39,737 nt of DNA from a virus. The DNA lies in IMG/VR virus record IMGVR_UViG_3300017687_000001, positions 1 to 39,737 of that record; one strand, written 5' to 3'. Shown piece after piece: positions 16,016-23,037 of the stretch. The notes under the pieces were generated by a model, which saw nothing but the letters and a program-made list of their open reading frames with translations, made no database searches and was not told the DNA's origin. The stretch's first letter is position 1, and every line of letters begins with the position of its first letter. The position numbers were made by a program, and so were the translations under genes.

Positions 16016-16582
16016 TTAAATGTAGTGCTTACTGTAAGCGTTCCTTAAAAAAAACTGAAGCTCTTTTCTCCGCTTCACAAAATCAGAATACACCATCCCT
16101 AGCCTATTGCAAGCTATTTTCCCGTCATAGCCTAGGAAATATTGAACAGCAAGCAAAGTTAGAACGGGTGGGGCCGTTTGGGCGATATAGGTCATGATTG
16201 CCTTCAGGTCCCCGCTGTCAGTTTCCGCTTCCAGGTCAAGGCAGTCGTCTATGTCTGCCATATGGGGGATAGGCCGATCCTCTGGGGCCAGGAATCCCCC
16301 GGCGTCGTCCCTAACCAAGACGCGGGGGCACCGCTTGCCGGTCCAGGCCTGGTCCTTGATTTTACCCAGCCACGATCTGACGCAGGTGGTGACCCAAGTA
16401 CCTTCTGAGGCCCGGCCCGGCTTGTCGGGGTCGTAACTGGCCATCCCCTTATGGGCAGCCATATGGCCTTCCTGCATCAGGTCGGCCAACTCCATGCCGT
16501 GGCCAGAGGGAAGGCTATAGAGGCACCGAAGGGCTTCCTTATACACCGTCCCCCCGTGGTCCCTGGGGTCATATTCGGCCAT
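16016..16582 (-). CDS. Sigma-70-like factor
   Basis: A 188-residue protein with sigma region 2 features. ELADLMQEGHMAAHKGMASY (~31-50) corresponds to the 'DLiQEG.iGL..A...FDP' core-binding helix. DPDKPGRASEGTWVTTCVRS then matches the -10-recognition helix (2.4). The C-terminal part (PPVLTLLAVQYFLGYDGKIA, then NRLGMVYSDFVKRRKELQFF) looks like a region 4 helix-turn-helix. It may redirect host RNA polymerase to phage promoters; the CCGGTATAAT class is an obvious candidate. SD GGGGAGAAA precedes the ATG. The 3' end of the gene contains an operator-like palindrome. Confidence 0.7.
   Translation of the reverse strand: MAEYDPRDHGGTVYKEALRCLYSLPSGHGMELADLMQEGHMAAHKGMASYDPDKPGRASEGTWVTTCVRSWLGKIKDQAWTGKRCPRVLVRDDAGGFLAPEDRPIPHMADIDDCLDLEAETDSGDLKAIMTYIAQTAPPVLTLLAVQYFLGYDGKIACNRLGMVYSDFVKRRKELQFFLRNAYSKHYI
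16023..16040. promoter_or_regulatory. Operator-like palindrome at end of sigma gene
   Basis: TAGTGCTTACTGTAAGCG contains GCTTAC-T-GTAAGC, a perfect odd palindrome, and matches the TTACTGTAA core seen at the phage promoters. It overlaps the last codons of the sigma-like gene and lies ~20 bp upstream of the start at 16002. Confidence 0.55.
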
Positions 16583-16583
16583 G

Positions 16584-18494
16584 TTATTTTCTCCCCTTGA
16601 CCAAGGCGGCGGTCAGCTTGGTCCCCACCACTTCGGCCAACTGGTCCAGGTCATGGACGGCGGCCCGGTTGGGGTAATATGTTTTTACGGTATTGGACTG
16701 GATTCCCACCGCGATTAACTCAATACTGGTCTTTTCCTGAAGGGCTTTCACCACGGTATGAAGGTGGGTTTTGCAATTTCTCCCACTGTAATTAGGATTG
16801 CCGTCACTTAGGATGAAGATGATTTTACGGGCTTCGGGGCGCTTAAGCAGGCGGCGGGCGGCGTAGTGAATTGCGTCCCCATCGTTTGTATTGCCCATCG
16901 CCTGAGCCCCACCAATACGTTCTTTTACCTTCAGATTGAGGCCTTCGTTGAAGGCCTTGAATAGGGGAAGATCGATAGAGCCCCACCGGGTAAACCCTGA
17001 ATATTCGGTGAAGCCTGCCGTCACCAATTCAACAGCATGGGTTTTACGGTCAGCAGTATGCCCAAGTATTTCATGGGCAATCCCTAGGGCGCTCAGGGTT
17101 TCGGTGAACATAGCCAGGACCCCGATCGCCGTGGGCATTCTGCGCTTCATTGAAGCCGACATATCCAGCAAGAGGGTAATCGCCACGTCAGTGGTCTGCC
17201 CCACCGATTTTTGAGAGAAGACGTTCTGGTCCCCGACCCTGGTCCGGTGTAGTGCGCCACTATCCAGCCGCCCACGCCTGAAGCCGCCCACATATTTGGC
17301 CCGGCCTTCGGCCTTCAGGACCCGGTAAAGCCTGGTCCTGATCACATTCGCCTGATCAGAAATTCTTGCCAGGCGGTTGTTGTAGAAGTCTAGGTCCCTG
17401 CACGTCAGGCCCTTATTACGCAGCTTTGCATAATCTTCCCATGGCATACCCACCTTATCGTCTTCGGTGGTCCAGGGCTTGTGCCCCATGCTTTCGTTGC
17501 CAACGTTCAGGGCGGCTTCAATCAGGTCCTTGCCGCTTAGATCATCGGCCTGGGCAGGGGCATTATCTTCCAGGTCCTTGCCCCAATCGGTGTTTTTGTC
17601 TTCGCCAGACCCACCTTCATCGCCACCCTGACCCTGATCGCCCTGATCACCCTGATCGCCCTGATCATCCTGACCCTGACCCTGATCGCCCTGATCACCC
17701 TGATCGCCCTGATCATCCTGACCCTGATCATCCTGACCCTGATCATCCTGACCCTGATCATCCTGACCCTGATCATCCTGACCCTGATCATCCTGATCGC
17801 CCTGATCGCCCTGATCGCCCTGATCATCCTGACCCTGATCGCCCTGATCCTGGGGGTCATCCTGATCCTGGCCCTGTGGCTTATCAAATTCGGGCTCGAA
17901 CGTCTTGACCTTTGCCAGGACCCGACTCGCCAGGGCCAGGGAATCAAGGCCGGGCTCTACAGCCCTGGCCTCTGCTATCTCAGGGGCCAGGAGTTCAGCT
18001 ACCTGGGCCCACTCAGGGGTCAGGGTCTGCCACACCTGGTGATCAGGACGTTCGGCCATAAACTTGACCAGGACTGCCACGTTTTTAGCCTTAGAAACCT
18101 TTTCACTTGGGGTTGCCCCGTCCCTGGCTATAATTTCGTCGGTCAGGTCAGAGATATTCGCCCCACAACCCCGCCACAAGTCGGCCATGCGCCGGTTGAC
18201 CGCGACGTCTTCAATCCCGTTGAAAATCTGAGCCAGGGCCCGGTCCTCTATCTTTGCGATATCCACGTCTTGGCTGAAGAGGAAGTGGCCCACCTCATGG
18301 TCAAGGTAGCCCCTCACCAGTTTGACGATTGCCCAGGGGGCGTTATCTGGTACGGCAGGAAGGTTGACCCGGCCCTTGGTCAATTCGGCGAAGGCGGTCC
18401 CGCCACCGAAGGTCACCCTTAGACCGTATTGTTGGGCCAGAAGCTGGCCCAGGTCTTCAAGGACTTGGCGGGGATTCAGTTGGGCTTGGTTCAT
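16584..18494 (-). CDS. CobT-like VWA protein with HExxH N-terminus
   Basis: A 636-residue partner of the upstream AAA+ ATPase. The N-terminal domain has a zincin-type HEVGHFLF (66-73) with a downstream acidic helix FNGIEDVAVNRRM (~91-103), as in phage CobT-like proteins. A very acidic Asp/Gln/Gly linker spans about 207-300. The C-terminal von Willebrand A domain has a MIDAS: TLLLDMSASMK (~443) and IIFILSDGNPNYSG. MoxR-VWA pairs act as chaperone/remodelling machines. The phage pair is often annotated 'cobaltochelatase', but nothing else of cobalamin synthesis is here, so a DNA/protein remodelling role is more likely. It has its own class I promoter upstream. Confidence 0.85.
   Translation of the reverse strand: MNQAQLNPRQVLEDLGQLLAQQYGLRVTFGGGTAFAELTKGRVNLPAVPDNAPWAIVKLVRGYLDHEVGHFLFSQDVDIAKIEDRALAQIFNGIEDVAVNRRMADLWRGCGANISDLTDEIIARDGATPSEKVSKAKNVAVLVKFMAERPDHQVWQTLTPEWAQVAELLAPEIAEARAVEPGLDSLALASRVLAKVKTFEPEFDKPQGQDQDDPQDQGDQGQDDQGDQGDQGDQDDQGQDDQGQDDQGQDDQGQDDQGQDDQGDQGDQGDQGQGQDDQGDQGDQGDQGQGGDEGGSGEDKNTDWGKDLEDNAPAQADDLSGKDLIEAALNVGNESMGHKPWTTEDDKVGMPWEDYAKLRNKGLTCRDLDFYNNRLARISDQANVIRTRLYRVLKAEGRAKYVGGFRRGRLDSGALHRTRVGDQNVFSQKSVGQTTDVAITLLLDMSASMKRRMPTAIGVLAMFTETLSALGIAHEILGHTADRKTHAVELVTAGFTEYSGFTRWGSIDLPLFKAFNEGLNLKVKERIGGAQAMGNTNDGDAIHYAARRLLKRPEARKIIFILSDGNPNYSGRNCKTHLHTVVKALQEKTSIELIAVGIQSNTVKTYYPNRAAVHDLDQLAEVVGTKLTAALVKGRK
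17629..17873. repeat. Degenerate 9/15-bp tandem repeats (CCTGATC units) in the VWA gene
   Basis: About 245 bp of units such as CCCTGATCG and the 15-mer ACCCTGATCATCCTG encode the D-Q-G linker. The periodicity keeps several frames open on both strands, producing long false ORFs. It is a coding low-complexity tract; the spacing is wrong for CRISPR. Confidence 0.9.
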
Positions 18495-18506
18495 TTCAGG
18501 CCATCC

Positions 18507-18590
18507 AGTTAGTGGTTACTGTATGGTTGATAATGACACGCCGCCCATTACTTGTCAACGTTTAATTGAACACATTGCAAAGTAATGGGC
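18507..18590 (-). promoter_or_regulatory. Leftward sigma-70 promoter with operator (class I, copy C)
   Basis: Minus strand: upstream box ACTTTGCAATGTGTTCA plus ATTAAACG, then -35 TTGACA (18558-18553), 17 bp, -10 CATTAT (18535-18530). Downstream of the expected start lies operator TACAGTAACCACTAACT (18523-18507). It drives the VWA gene. Confidence 0.7.
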
Positions 18591-18598
18591 GGCGGCGG

Positions 18599-19738
18599 TT
18601 AGTTTCCTATGCCAGTCCCGGTTTGGACTATTTGTTCAATCAGGGTTTTTTCCTGTGGGGTCATGCCGTTGGTGTAGGCGAATTTAATGGCCAACTGGGG
18701 ATCGCCCAGGCTCATGTATAGATCAGCCCAGCTTAGGAGATCACGGGCGCTGAAGCCGGAACCGATCTTCCCCTGGACATGGGCGTCCCGGATCAGCCCC
18801 GCCGTCCTGACCAAGGCCGAACGCTCCTGGGACCCAAGGTCAGGGACCTTTTTGGCCAGCATTTGTTTTTCGACCTTGGCGGCCAGATAGTCACATTCCA
18901 TCTTGATCAGGAACCGGCTGACCAGAGCCTGGTTTTGGACCTGGGTCCCGGCGTAGCCGCCCGACATATCCCCATAACCGCCGGTATTGCCAGTAGCCAC
19001 GACCCTAAACATAGGGTGGGCGTGAATCACGTCCTCTTCGCCCCGCTTGTTCAAGAACAGGGACCCCAGGTTGCCATTGGGCTGACGCTCCAGGGGGCCA
19101 TGGAAAAGGAACTGAATGCCGGGGCTGGCAGAGTCCCATTCATCATTGATCAGGGCCAAGCCTTGTTCCATGGCCATGGGCAACGGGCCGGGATTGTACC
19201 AAGTCCCTTCGGCGTTAAGCTGGAATTCTCCCAAAATGTTGTAGGCTTCGGTTTGCTCATGGAATTGGTAGCGGATCACGCCCCAATTAAGCCGGGCAAA
19301 AACCTGCATGGCTAAGGTGGTTTTGCCAGTTCCCGCCGGGCCGCTGATCATGGTGGGCCGGTTGGAATAGATCGCTAACAAGAGGACCGCCGTGTTTAGC
19401 GGATCAAATACATAGTCGGGGTCTATCTCAGGGGTCATTTGGTGGGGCTCTGAAAAGCCGGTCATGGTGAAGGCCACGTCAACCCCGAAGAGGGCTTTCA
19501 GGTCCCCAGGAGTATAGTCCCTGGTGGCCCTGGTGGCCCTGGTGGCCCTGGTGGCCCTGGCCGGGGTAGTGCCCAACACCATTTCTTTGGCCTCTGCCAT
19601 AGCGGCAATCATTTCAGGACTGTAGAGCGGGGCCTTACCATGCTTTTCCTGATAGGCCGCCAGCCCAATGCAGCCGTCATTCAGGTGGCCTTCCAGATTG
19701 TGAGTCAGGCAACCGCATTCCTTGCATGTAAGTTTCAT
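18599..19738 (-). CDS. CobS/MoxR-like AAA+ ATPase
   Basis: A 379-residue ATPase that should power the CobT-like VWA protein encoded next. The N-terminal zinc-finger-like segment (C4-x2-C-x-C, then HNLEGHLNDGC) is followed by GLAAYQEKHGKAPLYSPEM, as in phage CobS proteins. An ATR x4 repeat linker comes next. The AAA+ core has Walker A GPAGTGKTTL (~131), Walker B-like ALINDEWDSA (~170) and a sensor region VVATGNTGGYGD (~240). It is separated from the VWA gene by a second promoter, so the two may be separately regulated. SD AAGGGGCGG precedes the ATG. Confidence 0.88.
   Translation of the reverse strand: MKLTCKECGCLTHNLEGHLNDGCIGLAAYQEKHGKAPLYSPEMIAAMAEAKEMVLGTTPARATRATRATRATRDYTPGDLKALFGVDVAFTMTGFSEPHQMTPEIDPDYVFDPLNTAVLLLAIYSNRPTMISGPAGTGKTTLAMQVFARLNWGVIRYQFHEQTEAYNILGEFQLNAEGTWYNPGPLPMAMEQGLALINDEWDSASPGIQFLFHGPLERQPNGNLGSLFLNKRGEEDVIHAHPMFRVVATGNTGGYGDMSGGYAGTQVQNQALVSRFLIKMECDYLAAKVEKQMLAKKVPDLGSQERSALVRTAGLIRDAHVQGKIGSGFSARDLLSWADLYMSLGDPQLAIKFAYTNGMTPQEKTLIEQIVQTGTGIGN
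19521..19556. repeat. 9-bp tandem repeat x4 in the CobS-like gene
   Basis: CTGGTGGCC occurs four times in exact tandem and encodes the ATR-ATR-ATR-ATR linker. This identity suggests slippage. Confidence 0.9.
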
Positions 19739-19754
19739 CTGCCGCCCCTTGAAC

Positions 19755-19878
19755 CTAGTGGTTACTGTAATCGTTGGCCAAAAATTAAACGCGCCACCAA
19801 CTAAGCGCTTACTGTAACCACATAATAGTCAGATATCCCCAGCCTGTCAACATTTAATTGGACATTAAGTAAAGTTTT
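19755..19878 (-). promoter_or_regulatory. Leftward promoter with two operators (class I, copy D)
   Basis: Minus strand: upstream box AAAACTTTACTTAATGTCCA plus ATTAAATG, -35 TTGACA (19850-19845), 17 bp, -10 TATTAT (19827-19822). It is the best consensus promoter in the window. Two operator-like sites follow: GTGGTTACAGTAAGCGC, which overlaps the -10/start (centred near 19812), and ATTACAGTAACCACTAG (19771-19755). It drives the CobS-like gene. Confidence 0.75.
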
Positions 19879-19880
19879 GG

Positions 19881-20237
19881 TTAGCCAGTGGCTACCTTAA
19901 GGGCGGGGTAATGGAGGGAGATACCGTTCGGCCAGAAGTCGGGGAACATGGCTTCGATCTTGGCCAGGTGGCGGGAAGGAAAAAGCCAAAACAAACAGGC
20001 GTCACCGGAGTCGATCGTCAGGATGACCCTGCCCATCCGGTCAAGAGTCCTGATATTGTACTGACCCACCTGGACCCCGTCAGTGTACCCGTCCTCTTCA
20101 TCGGCTATGATTGACGCCTGGGTCTGAGGGTCAATTTCCAGGGGCCCACTCCCCAAGTCATTCAACAGTCCCATCAGGCTGGAAACCCTAGAGGCGGCTA
20201 GACCATCGTCCATTGTCACGCTACGCAATTCGGTCAT
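19881..20237 (-). CDS. Hypothetical protein beside the repressor region
   Basis: A 118-residue acidic protein of unknown family (MTELRSVTMDDGLAASRVSS). The middle is strand-rich (YNIRTLDRMGRVILTIDSG), and the end is aromatic. A strong ribosome site, GGGAGG, precedes the ATG. It is the first leftward gene next to the switch region and diverges from the repressor gene, a position often held by Cro-like or early regulatory proteins. However, no helix-turn-helix is evident. Its stop codon abuts the upstream box of the next promoter. Confidence 0.55.
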   Translation of the reverse strand: MTELRSVTMDDGLAASRVSSLMGLLNDLGSGPLEIDPQTQASIIADEEDGYTDGVQVGQYNIRTLDRMGRVILTIDSGDACLFWLFPSRHLAKIEAMFPDFWPNGISLHYPALKVATG

Positions 20238-20587
20238 TAGGTCCTCCCGTCACGGTGTTGTCGCCAAGTTGCCCAGGACCGGGTGGTACTACTGGGCATG
20301 TATTGAACGTAGTACTTCATTCAATAAGGACCGACTCTAACACCCCCTGATAATTAATACCAGCTAATACGACGCCAAGCCCAACTATTGCATAACTGCC
20401 AGTTTCATGATAATCATTCCCCACAAATCGGCACTATCCCGGACAGTTCCTTTTGTTCGCGTACAATTTTTATACTCCGGTATCATTGAACCTAGTAGTT
20501 CATGTACTTTTTGTCTTGATATGGGTCACAGGGCGCTTTATGGTCTTGTGAGTGGCTAATGATGATCCCGGAATAAAGGAGCGACAA
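20238..20587. promoter_or_regulatory. Divergent switch region with operators
   Basis: This 350-bp gap holds no convincing gene and is more AT-rich than its flanks. It contains two related near-palindromes. Site 20302-20325 has arms ATTGAA/TTCAAT around CGTAGTACTTCA. Site 20487-20502 is TGAACCTAGTAGTTCA. The second follows CCGGTATCAT (20477-20486), a one-base variant of the phage CCGGTATAAT block, which could be the repressor promoter. Another possible rightward promoter is TTGATA-17-TATGGT (20515-20543). This is the likely lysogeny control region. Confidence 0.6.
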
Positions 20588-20875
20588 GTGAGCAAGCGAC
20601 TGAAAGACGTGACCGACCTCCCCGCCTTCCTACGGGAGCGACGTGAAGAGTTGGACCTGTCGCAGACGCAACTGGCCAAGCGGGTGGGGCTGGACTACCC
20701 GAACTTTATCTCCCACCTGGAGATAGGGCGGAGCAAATTCCCACTGGCCCAATGGCGTCTGTATGCCCAGGCCCTAGAGATTGACCCTGGCGAATTCCTA
20801 CTTTTACTGTTGGGATTACGATTCCCTGATATGGTGGGGTTTTTGGCCCTGAAGGCCAAAAGGCCGAAAGCCTAA
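20588..20875 (+). CDS. XRE-family helix-turn-helix repressor
   Basis: A 95-residue protein starting at GTG 20588, chosen over an in-frame GTG at 20552 because AAAGGAG lies at the proper distance. The XRE domain covers LPAFLRERREELDLSQTQLA through KRVGLDYPNFISHLEIGRSK, with a clear recognition helix (LDYPNFISHLE). The rest (EIDPGEFLLLLLGLRFPDMV) is short, so there is no LexA/CI-type cleavage domain. It is the only rightward gene in the left arm, faces the leftward operons, and its stop overlaps that of the convergent gene. It probably represses the TTACAGTAAC/TGAACNTAGT operator family, including its own promoter. That is inferred. Confidence 0.85.
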   Translation: MSKRLKDVTDLPAFLRERREELDLSQTQLAKRVGLDYPNFISHLEIGRSKFPLAQWRLYAQALEIDPGEFLLLLLGLRFPDMVGFLALKAKRPKA

Positions 20876-21303
20876 GAGGCCTTAGTCAAAGCTTCTGCGA
20901 TCATCACAGACAAGGCCCGCCCCATATCCAAGCCGTCGCCTTCCAGCGTGACGGCTTGGTCTTTTCCTCCCTCATGCACGACGGGGGCCCGCTTGGTCCT
21001 TTTGGACGTCATTCCCTTATAGCCAGGGACGCGCCGCCGCTTACCGGTTTCCATGTTCACCCCGGCCAGCATGTCCACGCGATCCCGCGCCGTCTTGATC
21101 TCTTCGGCAGTCATCGTGAACCGGCAGGGGTAAAGCGATCCCGCGATTTGGTTCAACGTCCCCGCCTCTTTAGCCTCTTCTATGGCCACCCTTCCAGGGC
21201 AGCCCACCAACTGGCAACACACCGTGTCAAGGATTTCAGTGTAATAAAAACAAATAGTTGTGGACTTAAAATGGCCAGCGCGGGGACATTCAACAGAGGG
21301 CAT
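20872..21303 (-). CDS. Hypothetical Cys-containing protein
   Basis: A 143-residue protein with several Cys residues near the N-terminus (VECPRAGH, TICFYY, VCCQLVGCPGR) and one more at SLYPCRF; a zinc site is possible. A basic stretch follows (ETGKRRRVPGYKGMTSKRTK). No family recognised. It ends convergently on the repressor gene with four shared bases and lies downstream of the primase gene, probably in the same transcript. GGAG sits about ten bases before the ATG. Confidence 0.55.
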   Translation of the reverse strand: MPSVECPRAGHFKSTTICFYYTEILDTVCCQLVGCPGRVAIEEAKEAGTLNQIAGSLYPCRFTMTAEEIKTARDRVDMLAGVNMETGKRRRVPGYKGMTSKRTKRAPVVHEGGKDQAVTLEGDGLDMGRALSVMIAEALTKAS

Positions 21304-21325
21304 ATGGGGGGCTCCTGACTACGGT

Positions 21326-22294
21326 TTAAAATAGACCGGCCATTACTTCCAGGCCGGTCTGGGGGCCAGCGTAGTGGATCGCCGCGTCCATGGCCGGGGC
21401 AATGCTCCGGGGGACTTCAGCCGGGTCACCACCATCAAGCAAGCAAACCCTTACCGGCTTGACCCCGTAAAGTTGGGCCGCCAGGTCCAGGGCTGTGGCG
21501 GTAGCGTCGGGGTCCAGCATAATATAGACCCCTTTTATGGACGGCTGGCAAAGCAGGGCGATCTGGGCCTGGGTAAGCGTCTTCCCGAAGCTGGCTACCA
21601 CCTGGGTCGTGGCGTTCTGCCAGACGGCCCAGGCGTCAAACACCCCCTCAGTCAGGACGATCCAACCCGGTTGCAAATTGTCAAAATTGTATAGGCAATT
21701 CTTGACCGGAGCCCCGCCGGTGGCCGGGAACAAGTATTTGGGCCCATGGGTCAACTCCATCATTTTCCTGGCCTGCCAGGAAGCCAGCCGCCCACCCTGG
21801 CGAACCGGGATATACAGCCGCCCTGATAGGTAGCCGCCGCTGATCACGGCCAGGCCAAAGTTGGCCGCCGTGGTCAAGCTGATCCCCCGGTTTACCAGGT
21901 AATGCTGGGCCATACCGTCCAGCGGGCCCAGGGGCGGCGGGACGGCCTCTTCCCACGGGGCCGCTGACGCGGCAGGGGTCTGGGCCATAAGGCGCTCCAG
22001 GGCCCGTTCAGGGCTTTCAGACGTGGCTATCAGGCTAGCGCTGTACTCCCGGAGCCTGGCAGCGGCCCGGTCACGCCCCAAGCCTTCCAGGGCCATAATC
22101 ATGGCGTATGGGGTGGGGTTTTCCCCGCACCTGTGGCAATGAGCCCGGCCCCAGTCAAGCCTGACGCTCATTTTCTTATCGGTGTTGCCACACAGGGGGC
22201 AATCCATGACTAGCTCATTGCCGCCCCGGCGTTCCTGAGTGACGGCGTACCGTTCCAAGTAATCCCGCCAGTTGAAGTCTGACAGCGGAATCAT
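21326..22294 (-). CDS. DNA primase (zinc finger plus TOPRIM)
   Basis: A 322-residue primase of the phage DnaG/T7 gp4-N type, making RNA primers for the DnaB-like helicase encoded upstream. The zinc motif is CPLCG ... HCHRCGE (~32-56). A linker at ~80-115 connects to the RNA-polymerase domain, with YLVNRGI and a GRLYIPV block. TOPRIM motifs are VLTEGVFDAWAV (~217, catalytic Glu) and YIMLDPDATA (~258, metal Asp pair). It has no helicase domain, so it works with a separate helicase as in T4. Its ATG overlaps the upstream HTH gene. Confidence 0.88.
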   Translation of the reverse strand: MIPLSDFNWRDYLERYAVTQERRGGNELVMDCPLCGNTDKKMSVRLDWGRAHCHRCGENPTPYAMIMALEGLGRDRAAARLREYSASLIATSESPERALERLMAQTPAASAAPWEEAVPPPLGPLDGMAQHYLVNRGISLTTAANFGLAVISGGYLSGRLYIPVRQGGRLASWQARKMMELTHGPKYLFPATGGAPVKNCLYNFDNLQPGWIVLTEGVFDAWAVWQNATTQVVASFGKTLTQAQIALLCQPSIKGVYIMLDPDATATALDLAAQLYGVKPVRVCLLDGGDPAEVPRSIAPAMDAAIHYAGPQTGLEVMAGLF

Positions 22295-22617
22295 GACCCC
22301 TGTGGCCGCCCCCGGCCATTAACCTTAACCCCTAATCTCTTGGCCGTCCTGGAAATGGTCGGGCGGCTGACGCCAAAGTCGTCGGCTATCACTTGGAGCG
22401 GGACCCCTTCCTTGACCAGCTTCATGGCAGCCAACACCTCTTCAGGGGACATCACCCTTTGGCCACCTCTTCGGGCCACGGGTATCCTGAGTTTATTCAG
22501 GGCGTACCTGATCCCCTCAGTGGTTTTCCCAAACTTTTTGGCAAGGGCGGCGGTGGACCATCCGTCCATATAAAGGCGGGTCAGTTCGTCAAGTTGCGCG
22601 GGGTCTAATTTTGTCAT
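22291..22617 (-). CDS. DNA-binding protein with two helix-turn-helix units
   Basis: A 108-residue basic protein. Two HTH units are visible: WSTAALAKKFGKTTEGIRYA (~19-38) and VPLQVIADDFGVSRPTISRT (~72-91). The second resembles resolvase/HTH_7 motifs. The basic tail is GVKVNGRGRPQGS. It could be a transcriptional regulator or an accessory origin-binding protein. It overlaps both neighbours by ATGA, firmly inside the helicase-primase unit. Confidence 0.7.
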   Translation of the reverse strand: MTKLDPAQLDELTRLYMDGWSTAALAKKFGKTTEGIRYALNKLRIPVARRGGQRVMSPEEVLAAMKLVKEGVPLQVIADDFGVSRPTISRTAKRLGVKVNGRGRPQGS

Positions 22618-23036
22618 GCTACAGTTACCAATCCCTTCAGTTTTAGCAACGCTGTAAGTCTAACCCTTACGGCTGAAGGGTCCAGCCCTAAAATCAGGCA
22701 ACACCCTGCAAAAGTTAGACAAGGGCATATGCCACCATCCTTCCAGGCCCTGCACGGAAGCGGGCTGACCCAGGTCCCGCCCCTATTGCAAGCGGAAGCT
22801 GGGCAGCGGCGGCTAGTATGGGGCGAAAAAAACCACCCCGCCGCCTCTTCAGCCGCCGCCACGCGCATTTCAGCCGGGCGGCTCTTCTGCCTGGCCTTGG
22901 CCAGGGTCTTCGGGGTTACGGCCAGCAAATCTTCGACCGACTGCATAAACACCTGGGCCACCAAACCCCACTCTTCAGAGCCTGGACCGTCAGGGGGCTG
23001 ATCGGTGGCTTCAAGGTCAAAAGCTACGGATTCCAC
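22614..23036 (-). CDS. Cys-rich hypothetical protein
   Basis: A 140-residue protein starting at GTG 23036, just after the stop of the ADP-ribosylglycohydrolase gene. It has Cys residues in the middle (RRCPASACNRGG, LPCRAWKDGGICPCLTFAGC) that could bind a metal cluster. The end is helical with a basic face (SAVRVRLTALLKLKGLVTVA), suggesting nucleic-acid binding. No family recognised. Its 3' end contains a degenerate operator-like stretch (CTACAGTTACCAATC). Confidence 0.55.
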   Translation of the reverse strand: MESVAFDLEATDQPPDGPGSEEWGLVAQVFMQSVEDLLAVTPKTLAKARQKSRPAEMRVAAAEEAAGWFFSPHTSRRCPASACNRGGTWVSPLPCRAWKDGGICPCLTFAGCCLILGLDPSAVRVRLTALLKLKGLVTVA

Positions 23037-23037
23037 G

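Noticed and set aside
17629-17873. CRISPR-like array
   Set aside because: Units are 9-15 bp with no unique spacers and lie in frame within a protein linker.
17366-17908. Plus-strand ORF with PDHPDRPDHPDPD repeats, and a minus-frame Arg/Met/Ile repeat ORF
   Set aside because: Both are shadows of the periodic D-Q-G linker in the VWA gene, kept open by repeat length being a multiple of three.
16584-19738. Cobalamin biosynthesis operon
   Set aside because: Only CobS/CobT-type ATPase and VWA proteins are present, with no CobN or other corrin enzymes; phages often carry this pair without vitamin synthesis.
20552-20587. Twelve-residue N-terminal extension of the repressor from GTG 20552
   Set aside because: No Shine-Dalgarno at 20552, whereas AAAGGAG is correctly spaced from GTG 20588, and the XRE domain begins after it.
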